DNA from: JAVBKP01 sp031553975
Lineage (GTDB): Bacteria; Bacillota; Clostridia; Peptostreptococcales; Anaerovoracaceae
Length of the DNA stretch: 13,084 nt
Assembly (NCBI GenBank): GCA_031553975.1
Contig: JAVBKP010000096.1
Span: 1 to 13,084 of the forward strand
Direction: 5' to 3'
Both the position numbers and the translations under genes were made by a program. Below, one piece after another: positions 13,071 to 13,084 of this stretch; positions within the stretch are counted from its first letter, which is position 1, and the number at the start of each line of letters is the position of its first letter. The notes below the pieces were generated by a model. That model was not told the DNA's origin. It ran no database searches and was given only the letters and a program-made list of their open reading frames with translations.

Positions 13071-13084
13071 ATGGCAAATATTAA
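13071..13084 (+). CDS. rpsT: 30S ribosomal protein S20, first codons only
   Basis: Only ATG-GCA-AAT-ATT-AA is visible, giving MANI(K), which matches the standard S20 start MANIKS. The divergent neighbour gpr, the good promoter and the GGGGTGA ribosome site all fit the rpsT-gpr arrangement I recall from Clostridia. The rest lies beyond the window. Confidence 0.75.

Overview
The window looks like the chromosome of an anaerobic, spore-forming Clostridia bacterium, with Lachnospirales-like gene content. The evidence is the sporulation genes gpr and spoIIP, next to lepA and hemW and divergent from rpsT, an arrangement I recall from many Firmicutes. Base composition is moderately AT-rich. All genes are on the minus strand except the first codons of rpsT at the right edge.

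Right part (about 10490-13084), read leftwards. A divergent control region carries a vegetative promoter for rpsT and an overlapping forespore-type promoter for gpr. Below it lie gpr (spore protease), spoIIP (engulfment peptidoglycan hydrolase) and a 106-residue putative exported protein of unknown function. A hairpin terminator ends this unit. Its descending arm also contains the -35 box of the lepA promoter.

Middle part (about 6291-10440). lepA (elongation factor 4) is followed by a short, divergent flagellin-like gene with its own promoter, then by hemW (radical-SAM heme chaperone). hemW is enlarged to 465 residues by in-frame DNA repeats: a 69-bp element present twice, and three copies of a roughly 20-23 bp element read in different orientations and phases. 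A perfect 16-bp hairpin with a T-tract ends the unit.

Left part (1-6289). From its own promoter runs a tightly packed cluster for a phage-tail-like contractile injection system of the eCIS (Afp/PVC-like) class. The order is sheath, inner tube, tail assembly protein, a small DUF6760-like protein, second tube protein, an unrecognised 231-residue protein, a Pvc7-like tube-associated protein, a gpD/gp27-like hub protein, and a gpV/gp5-like spike protein cut by the window edge. Baseplate wedge, AAA+ ATPase, tail fibre and cargo genes would be expected further left and are not visible here.

The most interesting observation is that the tail assembly gene has a correctly phased T-TTT-TTT heptamer just before its stop codon. 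The DUF6760-like reading frame lies in the -1 frame and has no conventional start codon before its conserved N-terminus. This suggests a programmed -1 frameshift like that of lambda gpG/gpGT, here in an injection-system locus.
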